64,000 bases of DNA from the NCBI GenBank assembly GCA_963826055.1, contig CAWGVO010000009.1:620001-684000 (forward strand), in the 5' to 3' direction. Under the pieces are notes generated by a model. It saw only the letters and a program-made list of their open reading frames with translations. It was not told the DNA's origin and searched no databases. The DNA comes from JBBDMC01 sp963826055 (GTDB lineage Bacteria > Pseudomonadota > Alphaproteobacteria > Rhizobiales > Kaistiaceae). The position numbers and the translations under genes were made by a program. Below, in pieces: positions 37,264-45,459 of the stretch (the first letter of the stretch is position 1; each line of letters starts with the position of its first letter).

Positions 37264-37886
37264 TGGTTGCCGCGGCCGCACGGCATCTGCCGCATTTCGC
37301 GCTCACCGCCTTCAACCGAATTGACCTTGGTGAGGATTTTGTCCCGCTCGCGGACATCCCCAGTCCGGCGCAGGAACAGTCCGTTGCGCTGGAAAACGCA
37401 CGAGCCGAAGCACTTGCCGAGGCCCGCGCCGAGTTCGAGCAGATCCGTGCGGCCGACCGAGCCGAACACGAGCGTTGCCTCGTGGAGCGGGAGCGGCAAT
37501 TCGCCGAGACGACCGGCGGTGTCCTGCTCGGGCACCTGAGCGACGGCCTGGCGAAGATCGAACGCAAATTGTGCGAACAGACCGCACATGTGCTTGCGCG
37601 CTTCCTCGATACGGCAGTGCGCGAACGTGCTCTTGCGGAACTGTCCGAGACGGTCGCCGCCCTCGTTGCCGGCGCGGGAGCGGTCACCGTAAGGGTTGCC
37701 GGCCCGGAGCCGCTGCTTGAGCACCTTCGCGACCGTTTCGACACATCGAGGATGCCCGCCATCGAGTTGACCGTGAGTTCAGCGCCGGAGGTCACGGTCA
37801 CCATCGACGACACCATCATCGAGACGCGCATCGCCGCCTGGATGGACCGTGTCAATGCGGCGGTCGGAGGTGAGGGGAGTGGCTGA
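37263..37886 (+). CDS. fliH: FliH-like export regulator
   Basis: Intact, 207 residues, ATG 37263 in a TGATG overlap with fliF. It has an Ala/Glu-rich coiled coil (VALENARAEALAEARAEFEQ, then IRAADRAEHERCLVERERQF) and a C-terminal domain with VLARFLDTAVRERALAELSE and SAPEVTVTIDDTIIETRIAA. This is the FliH layout: a long helix that binds the FliI dimer plus a small C-terminal fold. Sequence identity in FliH is low, so the name rests on architecture and its place beside fliF and motB. Confidence 0.75.
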   Translation: MVAAAARHLPHFALTAFNRIDLGEDFVPLADIPSPAQEQSVALENARAEALAEARAEFEQIRAADRAEHERCLVERERQFAETTGGVLLGHLSDGLAKIERKLCEQTAHVLARFLDTAVRERALAELSETVAALVAGAGAVTVRVAGPEPLLEHLRDRFDTSRMPAIELTVSSAPEVTVTIDDTIIETRIAAWMDRVNAAVGGEGSG

Positions 37887-39246
37887 CCCGGGCGGCCACG
37901 AGCTCATCATCGTCCGCCGTCACGAGGAGGACGAGCACGAGCATCATAGCTCTGCCTGGAAGGTCGCCCACGCCGACTTCATGACGGCGATGATGGCCTT
38001 CTTCCTCATCATGTGGCTGATCAACGTCACCGACGACCAGGTGCGCAAGGGCATCTCGGAGTATTTCAATCCGATCCACATGTCGGAGGGCTCCACCGAG
38101 CTGAAGGGGCTCAACAGCGTCGATCAGCAGGCCAGCAAGTCTGCCAAGAAGGGGCACAGCGATACGCCTCTTCCCGACGAGGCGCTCAATCTGATGAAAC
38201 TCGCCGCCGGCCACGCGGAGGAGAAGACCGTAACCGAGGGGCAGCACCGCCGGCAGCACCGGTCGCTGCTTCTGACGCCCCCGACGCGGGTGCGCAGACT
38301 GCGTCAGCGGTCGCGCAAGGTGCAAGCGCGCCTGGGCCGGCCGCCGCAGATGAACACACCGCTTTTCAGGACCCATACGCGGTGCTGGAGAAGCTGGCGA
38401 ATGCGTATGTGGCGGATCATCCCGGAAGGGTCGATGTGATCGCCGGTGCCGAAGGTCAGCTTGGTGTTGCTGGTGGTACGATCGATCGCGATCCGTTCGA
38501 TCCCACGTATTGGCAATTGTCGCCTGTCCCCGCCGCAAAAAGCGAAAAGCCGGGCAAGCCCGACTTCGCTGGCCGCTGCTCCCGACGACGCCAGGCCGGA
38601 CGCGGCGGCCCCGCAAAGCGCGGACAAGGCACTGATGGAAGCGCATACGGAGGCAATGGCCGAGGCTCCGAAAGAGGACCAGGCCGACAACCAGGCCGCC
38701 GCGGCCGCGCCGCCGGCGCCACTTCCAGCCAAAGCGGACGTCGCGCCAGAGGTTGCCGAACACCAGTCCAGGCCGGGGGCCGAGGAAGTGGGCAAAGCCG
38801 TCGCGGCTGATATCGCTCGTGTGGTCAGTACGACCATGGCCGGCGAGACTCTGCCGGAGCTTAGCGTCACCACGACCGCCGAGGGCGTCGTCATCAATCT
38901 CACCGACGATGCCGACTACAGCATGTTTCCGATTGGCTCGGCCGTTCCCGATTCCAAGACCGTCGTCCTCCTGGGAAACGTTGCGAAGGCGCTTGCGGAC
39001 CACCCGGGCGACATCGTGATTCGCGGGTTCACCGACGGCCGGCCGTTTCACTCGGCCGACTACGACAACTGGCGGCTCTCCGCCGCGCGCGCCCACATGG
39101 CCTACTATATGCTGACGCGCGGCGGCCTGGCCGAAGACCGCGTCGAGGCGATCGAGGGTCATGCCGATCGCTCGCTGAAGAACCCGGCCGACCCCTATGC
39201 GGCAGAAAACCGTCGAATTGAAATTCTGCTGAGGGAGAACGGTTGA
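37879..39246 (+). CDS. motB: Flagellar stator protein MotB, two frameshifts
   Basis: About 455 residues. GTG 37879 overlaps the fliH end and has GGAGG and GAGGGGA upstream. It starts with HELIIVRRHEEDEHEHHSSA, then the single membrane helix with the proton-carrying aspartate, WKVAHADFMTAMMAFFLIMW. A plug/linker part (INVTDDQVRKGISEYFNPIH) precedes a long low-complexity Ala/Pro-rich stretch. Breaks near 38238 (a G missing) and 38565 lie in that stretch. The OmpA-like peptidoglycan-binding domain is complete (DIVIRGFTDGRPFHSADYDN, then WRLSAARAHMAYYMLTRGGL, with ENRRIEILLR). It anchors the stator to the cell wall. Confidence 0.92.
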
Positions 39247-40949
39247 TGCGCCGTCTCGTCATCGCATCGGCAGTTGCCCTGATGTGCGTCGGCCACGTAC
39301 AGGCCGATCCTCTCCTGTCGCGCTTGCAACTGCGCGGACTTGCGCCGCCGGCCGTCGCTCCCGCCCAGCCGGAGGCCGCCGCGCCGCTCAACATCGTGCC
39401 GAGCGTTGTCGCGCCAGTTCCGCCGCAAGAGAGACCCGTCGCGCCGGCCCGCAAGATGGCGAGCGTGCCGCTTCCCCATTTGAGCCCGGTGCACGCCGCG
39501 AATCCGCCCGCGATCGCCGCCGGCGAGACGACAGACATCGATCCGATGGTCACTGCCGCCATTCCCGAGGCGGCAACCGGGGACGTTCCAAGGAGAGTGG
39601 ATGCCGTTGCGCCGCCGCCGTTGGCACTTCCCCAACAGCTGCCCGCGGTACCCGCCGCGGCGTCGCCATCGGAACCTTCGGAAGCGGCAGCGCAGACCGA
39701 CGATCTCCTTGGCGACCCCGCCGATTATTTCACCGCGCCACCGTCGGACCTGGAGCCCGCGGCGCCTCAGCCGGAGGCCATCGGCGTCCCGCGTCGGGTC
39801 GGGCCCCCGGGCCCTGACAGCCCGGAAGCGCGCTCGCCGCCGGTCCCCGGCGTTGAGCCATTCGAGCTTGTCCGCACGCTGCAGTCGCTCCAGGACAAGA
39901 TGGCGCAAGGATCGATCCAGGCGCTGTCCGCCCAACACGCCCTGCGCGGCGAGATCGATGCCGTATTCGCGGCCGCTCCCACCGACGTCTGGCAGGATCA
40001 GCGCAACGCCGCCGCCGCCGTTACCTATGTCCTCAGCGGCGGTTCTCCTGCGATCCTGAAAACACTGAGCGCGCTCGATCCGCCACCCGCCATCGACAAG
40101 CGCCTTGTGGAGGGCGTCCTTGCCTATGCCGAGGGCAAAGTCGCTGATGCCGGGTCACTTCTTGCCGACATCGATCCGGTCGACCTGCCAGCCAGCATGG
40201 GAGCACAGGTAGCGATCGCACAATCCGCCCTCGCGGTCCGTAGCGATCCCGGCCGGGCGATGCACCTGCTCGCCATGGCCCGCCTGCTGGCGCCGGGGAC
40301 CCTGGCAGAGGAGGCCGCTATTCGCCGTCAATTGTTCATCGCCGACCAGTTGAAGGACTTCCCGCAAGTTCAATCACTTGCGCGACAATACCTCGATCGC
40401 TTCCGTCACTCCGTCTACGCCGGCAATTTCAGGATCCGCTTTGCGGCCGCCCTCAGCCACGCCGAAAATTTCAACAGCGAGAAGACCTTCCCCGCGCTCG
40501 ACGACGTGCTTTCCGAGGTGGAGCCGGAAGCCCGCTGCCAGCTCTATCTCACCGTCGCCCTCGCGTCGGTGATCAACAACCGCACGACAGCCGCCAGGCT
40601 CGCGGCAGAGCGCGCAAGCCAACTCGCCCTCGCCGGATCGGTGGAGGAAGCGCGTGCGCGCCTCTACCACGCCGGCGCACTGGCGGCCATGCCCAAGCTC
40701 GTCGACACTGCGGTTGCCGATCTGGCGGGCGTGAACCCTGACCTTCTGGCGCCGTCCGATAAGGCACTGATGGATATGGTCGCGGTCACCATCGCCGGGG
40801 TCCGTTCCGGCACCGATCGCACGGCGATCAACGTTGCCGCCGCCGAACCGCTTGGTGACGCGGCTCCGACCGCGGAGGACGCTGTCCTCCAGCGTGCGCG
40901 CGAGGCCCTGAAGTCCTCGGCGGATCTTCTCGACGGTCCAGCGCGATGA
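39246..40949 (+). CDS. motC: Periplasmic motility protein MotC
   Basis: Intact, 567 residues, ATG 39246 in a TGATG overlap with motB. A signal peptide (RRLVIASAVALMCVGHVQA) is followed by a proline- and alanine-rich segment of some 170 residues. A helical domain comes next, with PFELVRTLQSLQDKMAQGSI, then QALSAQHALRGEIDAVFAAA and PGRAMHLLAMARLLAPGTLA. Its second half resembles tetratricopeptide-like helix pairs (LFIADQLKDFPQVQSLARQY, then NFRIRFAAALSHAENFNSEK). In Sinorhizobium MotC is a periplasmic protein needed for motor rotation, chaperoned by MotE (31342). The family is confined to this bacterial group. Confidence 0.92.
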   Translation: MRRLVIASAVALMCVGHVQADPLLSRLQLRGLAPPAVAPAQPEAAAPLNIVPSVVAPVPPQERPVAPARKMASVPLPHLSPVHAANPPAIAAGETTDIDPMVTAAIPEAATGDVPRRVDAVAPPPLALPQQLPAVPAAASPSEPSEAAAQTDDLLGDPADYFTAPPSDLEPAAPQPEAIGVPRRVGPPGPDSPEARSPPVPGVEPFELVRTLQSLQDKMAQGSIQALSAQHALRGEIDAVFAAAPTDVWQDQRNAAAAVTYVLSGGSPAILKTLSALDPPPAIDKRLVEGVLAYAEGKVADAGSLLADIDPVDLPASMGAQVAIAQSALAVRSDPGRAMHLLAMARLLAPGTLAEEAAIRRQLFIADQLKDFPQVQSLARQYLDRFRHSVYAGNFRIRFAAALSHAENFNSEKTFPALDDVLSEVEPEARCQLYLTVALASVINNRTTAARLAAERASQLALAGSVEEARARLYHAGALAAMPKLVDTAVADLAGVNPDLLAPSDKALMDMVAVTIAGVRSGTDRTAINVAAAEPLGDAAPTAEDAVLQRAREALKSSADLLDGPAR

Positions 40950-42436
40950 ACATGCTGGCCAAACTTCTCGCTGGCACTGCTGCCGGCCTCGCGGGTCCAA
41001 AGCCCGAACCGGACACCGGTCGACACCCGGAGAGCGGCGCCTTTCGCTCTTTGCTCGAACGCATGGGGTTGTCCGCAGGTGACGGTGCCGACGGTGCCCC
41101 GGCCACCGCAAAGACTCTGACCGATCAGAAGAAGTCCGAGCCGTCGTCTGAGAGGCGTGCTGACCATGCACCAACCGCAGGTTCAAAACGGATGGTCCCA
41201 TTCCCCACATCGCTTGGCCACGTTGGCGACAACGAGCCGGGCCGTAACGGTGAGGCGGATCAGTCGGACGCTGCCCTTGCTACGGTGGTACCCCCGCCTG
41301 CGGCAGGGACGGTTTCCGAGCTTCACCCAGCTTTTGGCGGCGACGCGGCGCGAGGCGATCGCGCGGAAGTCCACCGTTCCCGGACGGTCCCGTCCAGGCC
41401 AACAGCCATTGCTCAACCTGCGACGCCCTCTCAGGCGACCGCCCCGCCTGACGTCAAGGCGTCGATCAGCGGGGCCACCTCGAGCCATCTGCCTCCGTCC
41501 GCCCTGGCGCCTGAGCATGCGGCCACCCAGGTCTCCCGCCGCTCCCGGACACCCGGCCAGACGATGTCGCCAAGCGCTACGCCCGACCCTCGCACCATCG
41601 TCGCAGCCGTCACACGAGAGGAAACTCATTTACCGCCGGCTCGGCCGCAGTGGACGCCTTCCCTCGGCGAATTGACGCGCGCTGACCATGCCGACCGGGA
41701 GCAAGACGATGGAGACGGCCACAGGGCCGCAACCGCGGCCGACAGGCGAGGCGAGGCGAGAGACAGCGTCCGCGTCGCCCAGCGGGACACGGTGGCACCG
41801 CCGACCCGACCGCCGGCCGCTCAACAGCACCTGGCTAATACGGCCGCCGCGGTCGGCGCCGCTCCTGAGAGCGGCTCCGGGGCCGGGTTGCCCGCGACGG
41901 TCTTGCAGACGTTGGCCACCGCAATGGGGGATGCGATAGGGCCCGAGCCCGCGAAGGGGCCAACACCCCTTGCGCCGTTGGTTGAGCCGCCTGTGCCCGG
42001 CCCTGTTCGCGACGTAGCCGTGAAGCTCGATATTCCCGATCACGGCGTTCTCAACGTCCGTATGAGCCTCCAGGGCAACGCCCTTACCGTTCGCCTGAAC
42101 GCGGAGCGGGAGGAAACAGCTCACCGCCTTCGTCACGACCGTGATGCGCTGTCTCACCTGCTTCGCCAGGCCGGTTATGACGCCAACATCGTTGCGATCG
42201 AGGGGAAGCGACCAGCGGCTGCCCTGACGCAGCACGCGCCACCGCAGACCGCTTCTGCGCCGGGCGGCCATCAGACCGGCAGCGGCGGGGCCTCGTCAGG
42301 CAGCGAGCAGCGCGATGCCCACGCTTTCGATCAACAGCCGCAAAGACCGGGCGATTTCCAGCCGTTCGGCAAGGACCAGGCCTTCGATGAAACGAACCAG
42401 CCTCGCAGTCGCGATCCTCGCGGTCTGTACGTTTAG
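40946..42436 (+). CDS. fliK: Flagellar hook-length control protein FliK/MotD
   Basis: Intact, 496 residues, ATG 40946 in an ATGA overlap with motC. About 330 residues are disordered and rich in Pro, Ala, Thr and charged residues. The C-terminal hook-length domain is recognisable: VRDVAVKLDIPDHGVLNVRM, then SLQGNALTVRLNAEREETAH and LRHDRDALSHLLRQAGYDAN. The product was called MotD in rhizobia and later recognised as FliK, the molecular ruler. It overlaps the transglycosylase start. Confidence 0.9.
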   Translation: MNMLAKLLAGTAAGLAGPKPEPDTGRHPESGAFRSLLERMGLSAGDGADGAPATAKTLTDQKKSEPSSERRADHAPTAGSKRMVPFPTSLGHVGDNEPGRNGEADQSDAALATVVPPPAAGTVSELHPAFGGDAARGDRAEVHRSRTVPSRPTAIAQPATPSQATAPPDVKASISGATSSHLPPSALAPEHAATQVSRRSRTPGQTMSPSATPDPRTIVAAVTREETHLPPARPQWTPSLGELTRADHADREQDDGDGHRAATAADRRGEARDSVRVAQRDTVAPPTRPPAAQQHLANTAAAVGAAPESGSGAGLPATVLQTLATAMGDAIGPEPAKGPTPLAPLVEPPVPGPVRDVAVKLDIPDHGVLNVRMSLQGNALTVRLNAEREETAHRLRHDRDALSHLLRQAGYDANIVAIEGKRPAAALTQHAPPQTASAPGGHQTGSGGASSGSEQRDAHAFDQQPQRPGDFQPFGKDQAFDETNQPRSRDPRGLYV

Positions 42437-42965
42437 CTTTGTCCAGGCCGCCGTCGCGGCCCCCAACGTCTGCGAGGTGGAGATGAAGGCCGCCGCGGCG
42501 AAATACGGCGTTCCGCTCGGCGTCCTCTACGCGGTCGGCCTGACCGAGTTGGGACGGAAGCAGTCGCTGCAGCCCTTTGCGATGAACATCGCGGGAGAGG
42601 CGTATTTCGCCACCGGCCTCGAAGATGCCTTACGCCGCTTCGACCAGGCGCGCGAGCGGGGCATCGAATTGATCGACATCGGCTGCATGCAGATAAATCA
42701 CCGCTACCACGCGGAGAATTTCGCTTCGGTGGCGGCGATGTTCGACCCGCACGCCAACGTCGACTATGCCGCGCAATTTCTCCGCGAGTTGCGCCGCCGC
42801 GAAGGAAACTGGACCCTCGCCGTCGCCCGCTATCACGCCGGACCCAACAATGACCCTGCTCAGAAGAAGTACGTCTGCGCTGTGATCACCAACCTGGTGG
42901 CGACCGGATTCGGCAGTTGGACCGAGCCGGCGCAAGCCTTCTGCCGCGACCGGCCAGGCGGTTAA
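42387..42965 (+). CDS. Lytic transglycosylase (SLT type) of the motility operon
   Basis: 192 residues from ATG 42387, nested in the end of fliK in another frame. A signal peptide (SLAVAILAVCTFSFVQAAVA) is followed by an SLT domain: MKAAAAKYGVPLGVLYAVGL, with the likely catalytic glutamate in TELGRKQS, then GIELIDIGCMQINHRYHAEN, ASVAAMFDPHANVDYAAQFL and WTLAVARYHAGPNNDPAQKK. The GCMQIN and RYHAG motifs are canonical for family-1 lytic transglycosylases. It probably opens peptidoglycan for the flagellar rod, a job done in enterobacteria by the FlgJ C-terminus, which is missing here. Confidence 0.92.
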   Translation: MKRTSLAVAILAVCTFSFVQAAVAAPNVCEVEMKAAAAKYGVPLGVLYAVGLTELGRKQSLQPFAMNIAGEAYFATGLEDALRRFDQARERGIELIDIGCMQINHRYHAENFASVAAMFDPHANVDYAAQFLRELRRREGNWTLAVARYHAGPNNDPAQKKYVCAVITNLVATGFGSWTEPAQAFCRDRPGG

Positions 42966-43078
42966 TCGAAAGTTACAGCGATCGGCCAAATCCGAACCGT
43001 CGCCATCGGCGAATATTCATCGCGACGGACTATGCTTACCGACGAAGGCAACAATGATTGCCGGGATGGGGAAGCAAG

Positions 43079-43474
43079 ATGGCTGTCGATCATGCGATGC
43101 CGGTGCTGGTTGTCGACGACTACCAGGCCATCGTGCGCATCATTCACAACCTCCTGCGTCAGGCGGGCTTTGCCGACGTCGATGGAGCAAGCGACGGTGA
43201 AGAAGCGCTCGCCAAGATGAAGGCGCGCAAGTACGGCCTCGTCATTGCCGACTGGTACATGAATCCTGTCGATGGGCTGGAACTCGTCAAACAGGCGAAG
43301 GCGGATGACGGCCTGAAGGACACGCCCATCATCCTCGTCAGTGCCGAAGCCGCACCCGAGAAGGTCGCGACCGCGCGCAGCGCCGGTGCCGCAGGATACC
43401 TGCTGAAGCCATTCGACGCCCAGACGCTCAGGGCCCGCATCGAGACCGCCCTGGACGCTGGCGGACGCGCCTGA
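43079..43474 (+). CDS. CheY-like single-domain response regulator
   Basis: 131 residues from ATG 43079, with GGGGAAG upstream. The receiver has the acidic pair VVDDYQAIV, the phosphoacceptor aspartate in LVIADWYMNPVDGLE, a Ser at the switch (IILVSAE) and the lysine in GYLLKPFDA. It is therefore complete and likely phosphorylated. There is no output domain. No che genes lie in this window, so the partner kinase is elsewhere. In Rhizobiales a CheY-like gene at the end of the mot operon is common; it may signal to the motor or to FtcR regulation. Confidence 0.9.
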   Translation: MAVDHAMPVLVVDDYQAIVRIIHNLLRQAGFADVDGASDGEEALAKMKARKYGLVIADWYMNPVDGLELVKQAKADDGLKDTPIILVSAEAAPEKVATARSAGAAGYLLKPFDAQTLRARIETALDAGGRA

Positions 43475-43663
43475 CAACTCGTTTTCCCCTGCCGATCGGC
43501 GGCTTAGTCCTTCATTAACCATACCGACCCAAAGTCGAGTTGTGACAGATTCTGCTTACAACTCAAAAGGTTAGTGAAGACTGCAAGCACAACCGGAAGT
43601 TTAAGGCGCGCACGTGGTCGCGGCCGATTCCGTCCGCGGTAATTGGGGCAAGGGGGTCTCACA
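43475..43663 (+). promoter_or_regulatory. Upstream region of ftcR
   Basis: This 189-base gap is more AT-rich than its surroundings. It contains CATTAACCAT at 43513-43522, a TTAACCAT half-site of the kind used by CtrA, and TTAGTGAAGACTGCAAGC around 43571. No second TTAA at the canonical seven-base spacing is obvious, so CtrA control is only a possibility. It presumably holds the promoter of ftcR, which starts a separate unit. A GGGGGT lies eight bases before the start. Confidence 0.4.
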
Positions 43664-44368
43664 ATGTACGTTGTTGTCGATGGGCGGCCGGAGGTTGCCG
43701 ACGCCTACACGTCCTCGTTCGCTGCCGAGGGCATTTCTTCACTCGGGTTTCAGCCGCACGACTTTAGCGAGTGGTTCTCCACCCTGTCGTCGAACGACGT
43801 CGACGCGGTGCAGACGTTCCTCCTCGGCGAGTTCGAGGAGCGTCCGCGATACCCCCAGATGATTCGCAACCGCACCCGCGCGCCGATCATGGCGCTTGCC
43901 GAGGTCCGCTCCTTAGATACGACACTGGAGCTGTTCACTGCCGGCATTGACGACGTCGTGCGCAAACCGGTCCATGTGAAGGAGATCATGGCCCGCTGTG
44001 ACGCGATCTGGCGACGCATCAACGAAATGCGCCGGCAGGCAGACTGCGGACGGCTAAAAGTGTTCTTCGACGGTCGCGATGTCGAAATCGATGGCGAGTC
44101 GTTGCCTTTGCCACGGCGCGAGCGGCGGATCCTCGAGTTTCTCGTCAAGAACACCCATCGCCGGGTCACCAAGGCGCAGATCTTCAACGCGGTTTACGGC
44201 ATCTTCGAAGACAAGGTCGACGAGGTGGTGATCGAGGGACACGTCAGCAAGCTGCGCAAGAAGCTCCGCCTGCGGCTGGGTAGCGACGTGATCGATGCCA
44301 AGCGCTATCTCGGATACCAGTTTGTCGGCACGCCTCTGACGGAGGTTGAAACGTCCGCGGCCGCGTGA
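43664..44368 (+). CDS. ftcR: Flagellar master regulator FtcR (Rem), OmpR family
   Basis: Intact, 234 residues, ATG 43664. The N-terminal receiver-like domain reads MYVVVDGRPEVADAYTSSFA, but at the place of the phosphoacceptor aspartate it has TFLLGEFEERPRYP. The lysine of the fold is kept (DDVVRKPVHVKEIM). The C-terminal winged helix is strong: LPLPRRERRILEFLVKNTHR, then VTKAQIFNAVYGIFEDKVDE and VVIEGHVSKLRKKLRLRLGS. FtcR/Rem activates class II/III flagellar genes in Brucella and Sinorhizobium. It closes the flagellar locus. The missing aspartate suggests activity controlled by level rather than phosphorylation. Confidence 0.93.
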   Translation: MYVVVDGRPEVADAYTSSFAAEGISSLGFQPHDFSEWFSTLSSNDVDAVQTFLLGEFEERPRYPQMIRNRTRAPIMALAEVRSLDTTLELFTAGIDDVVRKPVHVKEIMARCDAIWRRINEMRRQADCGRLKVFFDGRDVEIDGESLPLPRRERRILEFLVKNTHRRVTKAQIFNAVYGIFEDKVDEVVIEGHVSKLRKKLRLRLGSDVIDAKRYLGYQFVGTPLTEVETSAAA

Positions 44369-44543
44369 TCGCTGCAGGCACGTCGGGCGGCACCAAAACG
44401 GTTTTGCCTGACGTTCCTTGCTCGGCTTGCCCGCCATTGACGAATTAGCCCGACGCTCTACGCGCCCATAGCACGGGGATCTGTCCGGCCTATCAAAAGC
44501 GGCGCTAACGAGAAAAGCGGCTGAAAGGGGCCGGAACGCGTAA

Positions 44544-44578
44544 GGCGGTGGTCCTCCTGCGAGGCCGCCACCGCCACA
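44544..44578. terminator. Hairpin between convergent ftcR and ABC ATPase genes
   Basis: GGCGGTGG at 44544-44551 pairs with CCACCGCC at about 44568-44575, and the inner CCTC/GAGG extends the stem with a small bulge. Neither side has a clear T run. It lies in the 213-base gap between two convergent genes, where a bidirectional terminator is expected. The structure is moderate evidence only. Confidence 0.45.
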
Positions 44579-44581
44579 GGG

Positions 44582-45415
44582 TCAATTGCCGCCGACCGCC
44601 CGTTGGTAGAAGTCGGAATTCGGGTCCGACATCATGATGGACTTGATGCGATCCCAGAGCAGGGTCCTCAGCTCGATGAACTCCGGGCGCGCCCAGACGT
44701 CGTAGTCCCACCGCGGTCGCGGCAGGCCAACGTCGAAAACCTCCAGAATCCGTCCCGGACGCGTGCCCATCAGCATTACTTTGTCGGCGAGCAGGATCGC
44801 CTCGTCCACGCTGTGCGTGACAAAGACGACCACGCCCTTGCGTGCCGCCCATATTCGCATCAACTCGAACTGCATCAGCCCGCGAGTCTGCGCGTCGATG
44901 CTCGCAAACGGCTCGTCCATCAGAAGGATGGACGGCTCTGTCGCCAGCGCCCGCGCCAGCGCCACCCGCTGTTTCATGCCGCCCGACAGTTCGTTCGGGT
45001 AAGCGCCGGCGAAGCGTGTGAGACCCACCAGCGCCAGGTAGCGCTCGACGCGCTCACGCCGCACACTCGCCGCCATACCATTGATGTCCAGCCCGAAAGC
45101 GACGTTGCCCGCCACCGTCAGCCACGGAACCAGGCGGAACGATTGAAATACAAAGCCGATATCGGGGCCGGGCGCAGGCTCGTGCCCGTCAATCAGCACT
45201 TCACCCGAGTCGGGCACGATGAGACCATCGATGACCCTGAGCAACGTCGTCTTGCCGCACCCGCTCGGACCGACCAGCGTCACGAAGCTGTTGTCGGCGA
45301 TATCAAGCGACACATCGGCGAGCGCCGGAAAATCCGCGTCCGCCGGCGTGCGGCGAAACGTTTTTGTCACCGCGCGGAGAGATATCTTTCCGCGCGGTGT
45401 CGCGTCAGCAACCAT
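44582..45415 (-). CDS. ABC transporter ATPase, nitrate/sulfonate/taurine (NrtD/SsuB/TauB) type
   Basis: Intact, 277 residues, ATG 45415. The ATPase motifs are Walker A LVGPSGCGKTTLLRVIDGL, Q-loop IGFVFQSFRLVPWLTVAGNV, signature YPNELSGGMKQRVALARALA, Walker B ILLMDEPFASIDAQTRGLMQ and switch VFVTHSVDEAILLADKVMLM. The GMKQR signature and the DEPFASIDAQTR Walker B are typical of the NitT/TauT class. It lies 44 bases after the binding-protein gene. No permease gene accompanies it: the next sequence downstream is the hairpin and then ftcR on the other strand. Confidence 0.93.
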   Translation of the reverse strand: MVADATPRGKISLRAVTKTFRRTPADADFPALADVSLDIADNSFVTLVGPSGCGKTTLLRVIDGLIVPDSGEVLIDGHEPAPGPDIGFVFQSFRLVPWLTVAGNVAFGLDINGMAASVRRERVERYLALVGLTRFAGAYPNELSGGMKQRVALARALATEPSILLMDEPFASIDAQTRGLMQFELMRIWAARKGVVVFVTHSVDEAILLADKVMLMGTRPGRILEVFDVGLPRPRWDYDVWARPEFIELRTLLWDRIKSIMMSDPNSDFYQRAVGGN

Positions 45416-45459
45416 TGCCGCCGCTCGCGGCGGGCCACCAAGTTTTCTGCACGAGGGTT

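Noticed and set aside
43513..43522. CtrA binding site upstream of ftcR
   Set aside because: Only one TTAACCAT half-site was found, without the second TTAA at the standard spacing. Recorded as a possibility in the regulatory region only.
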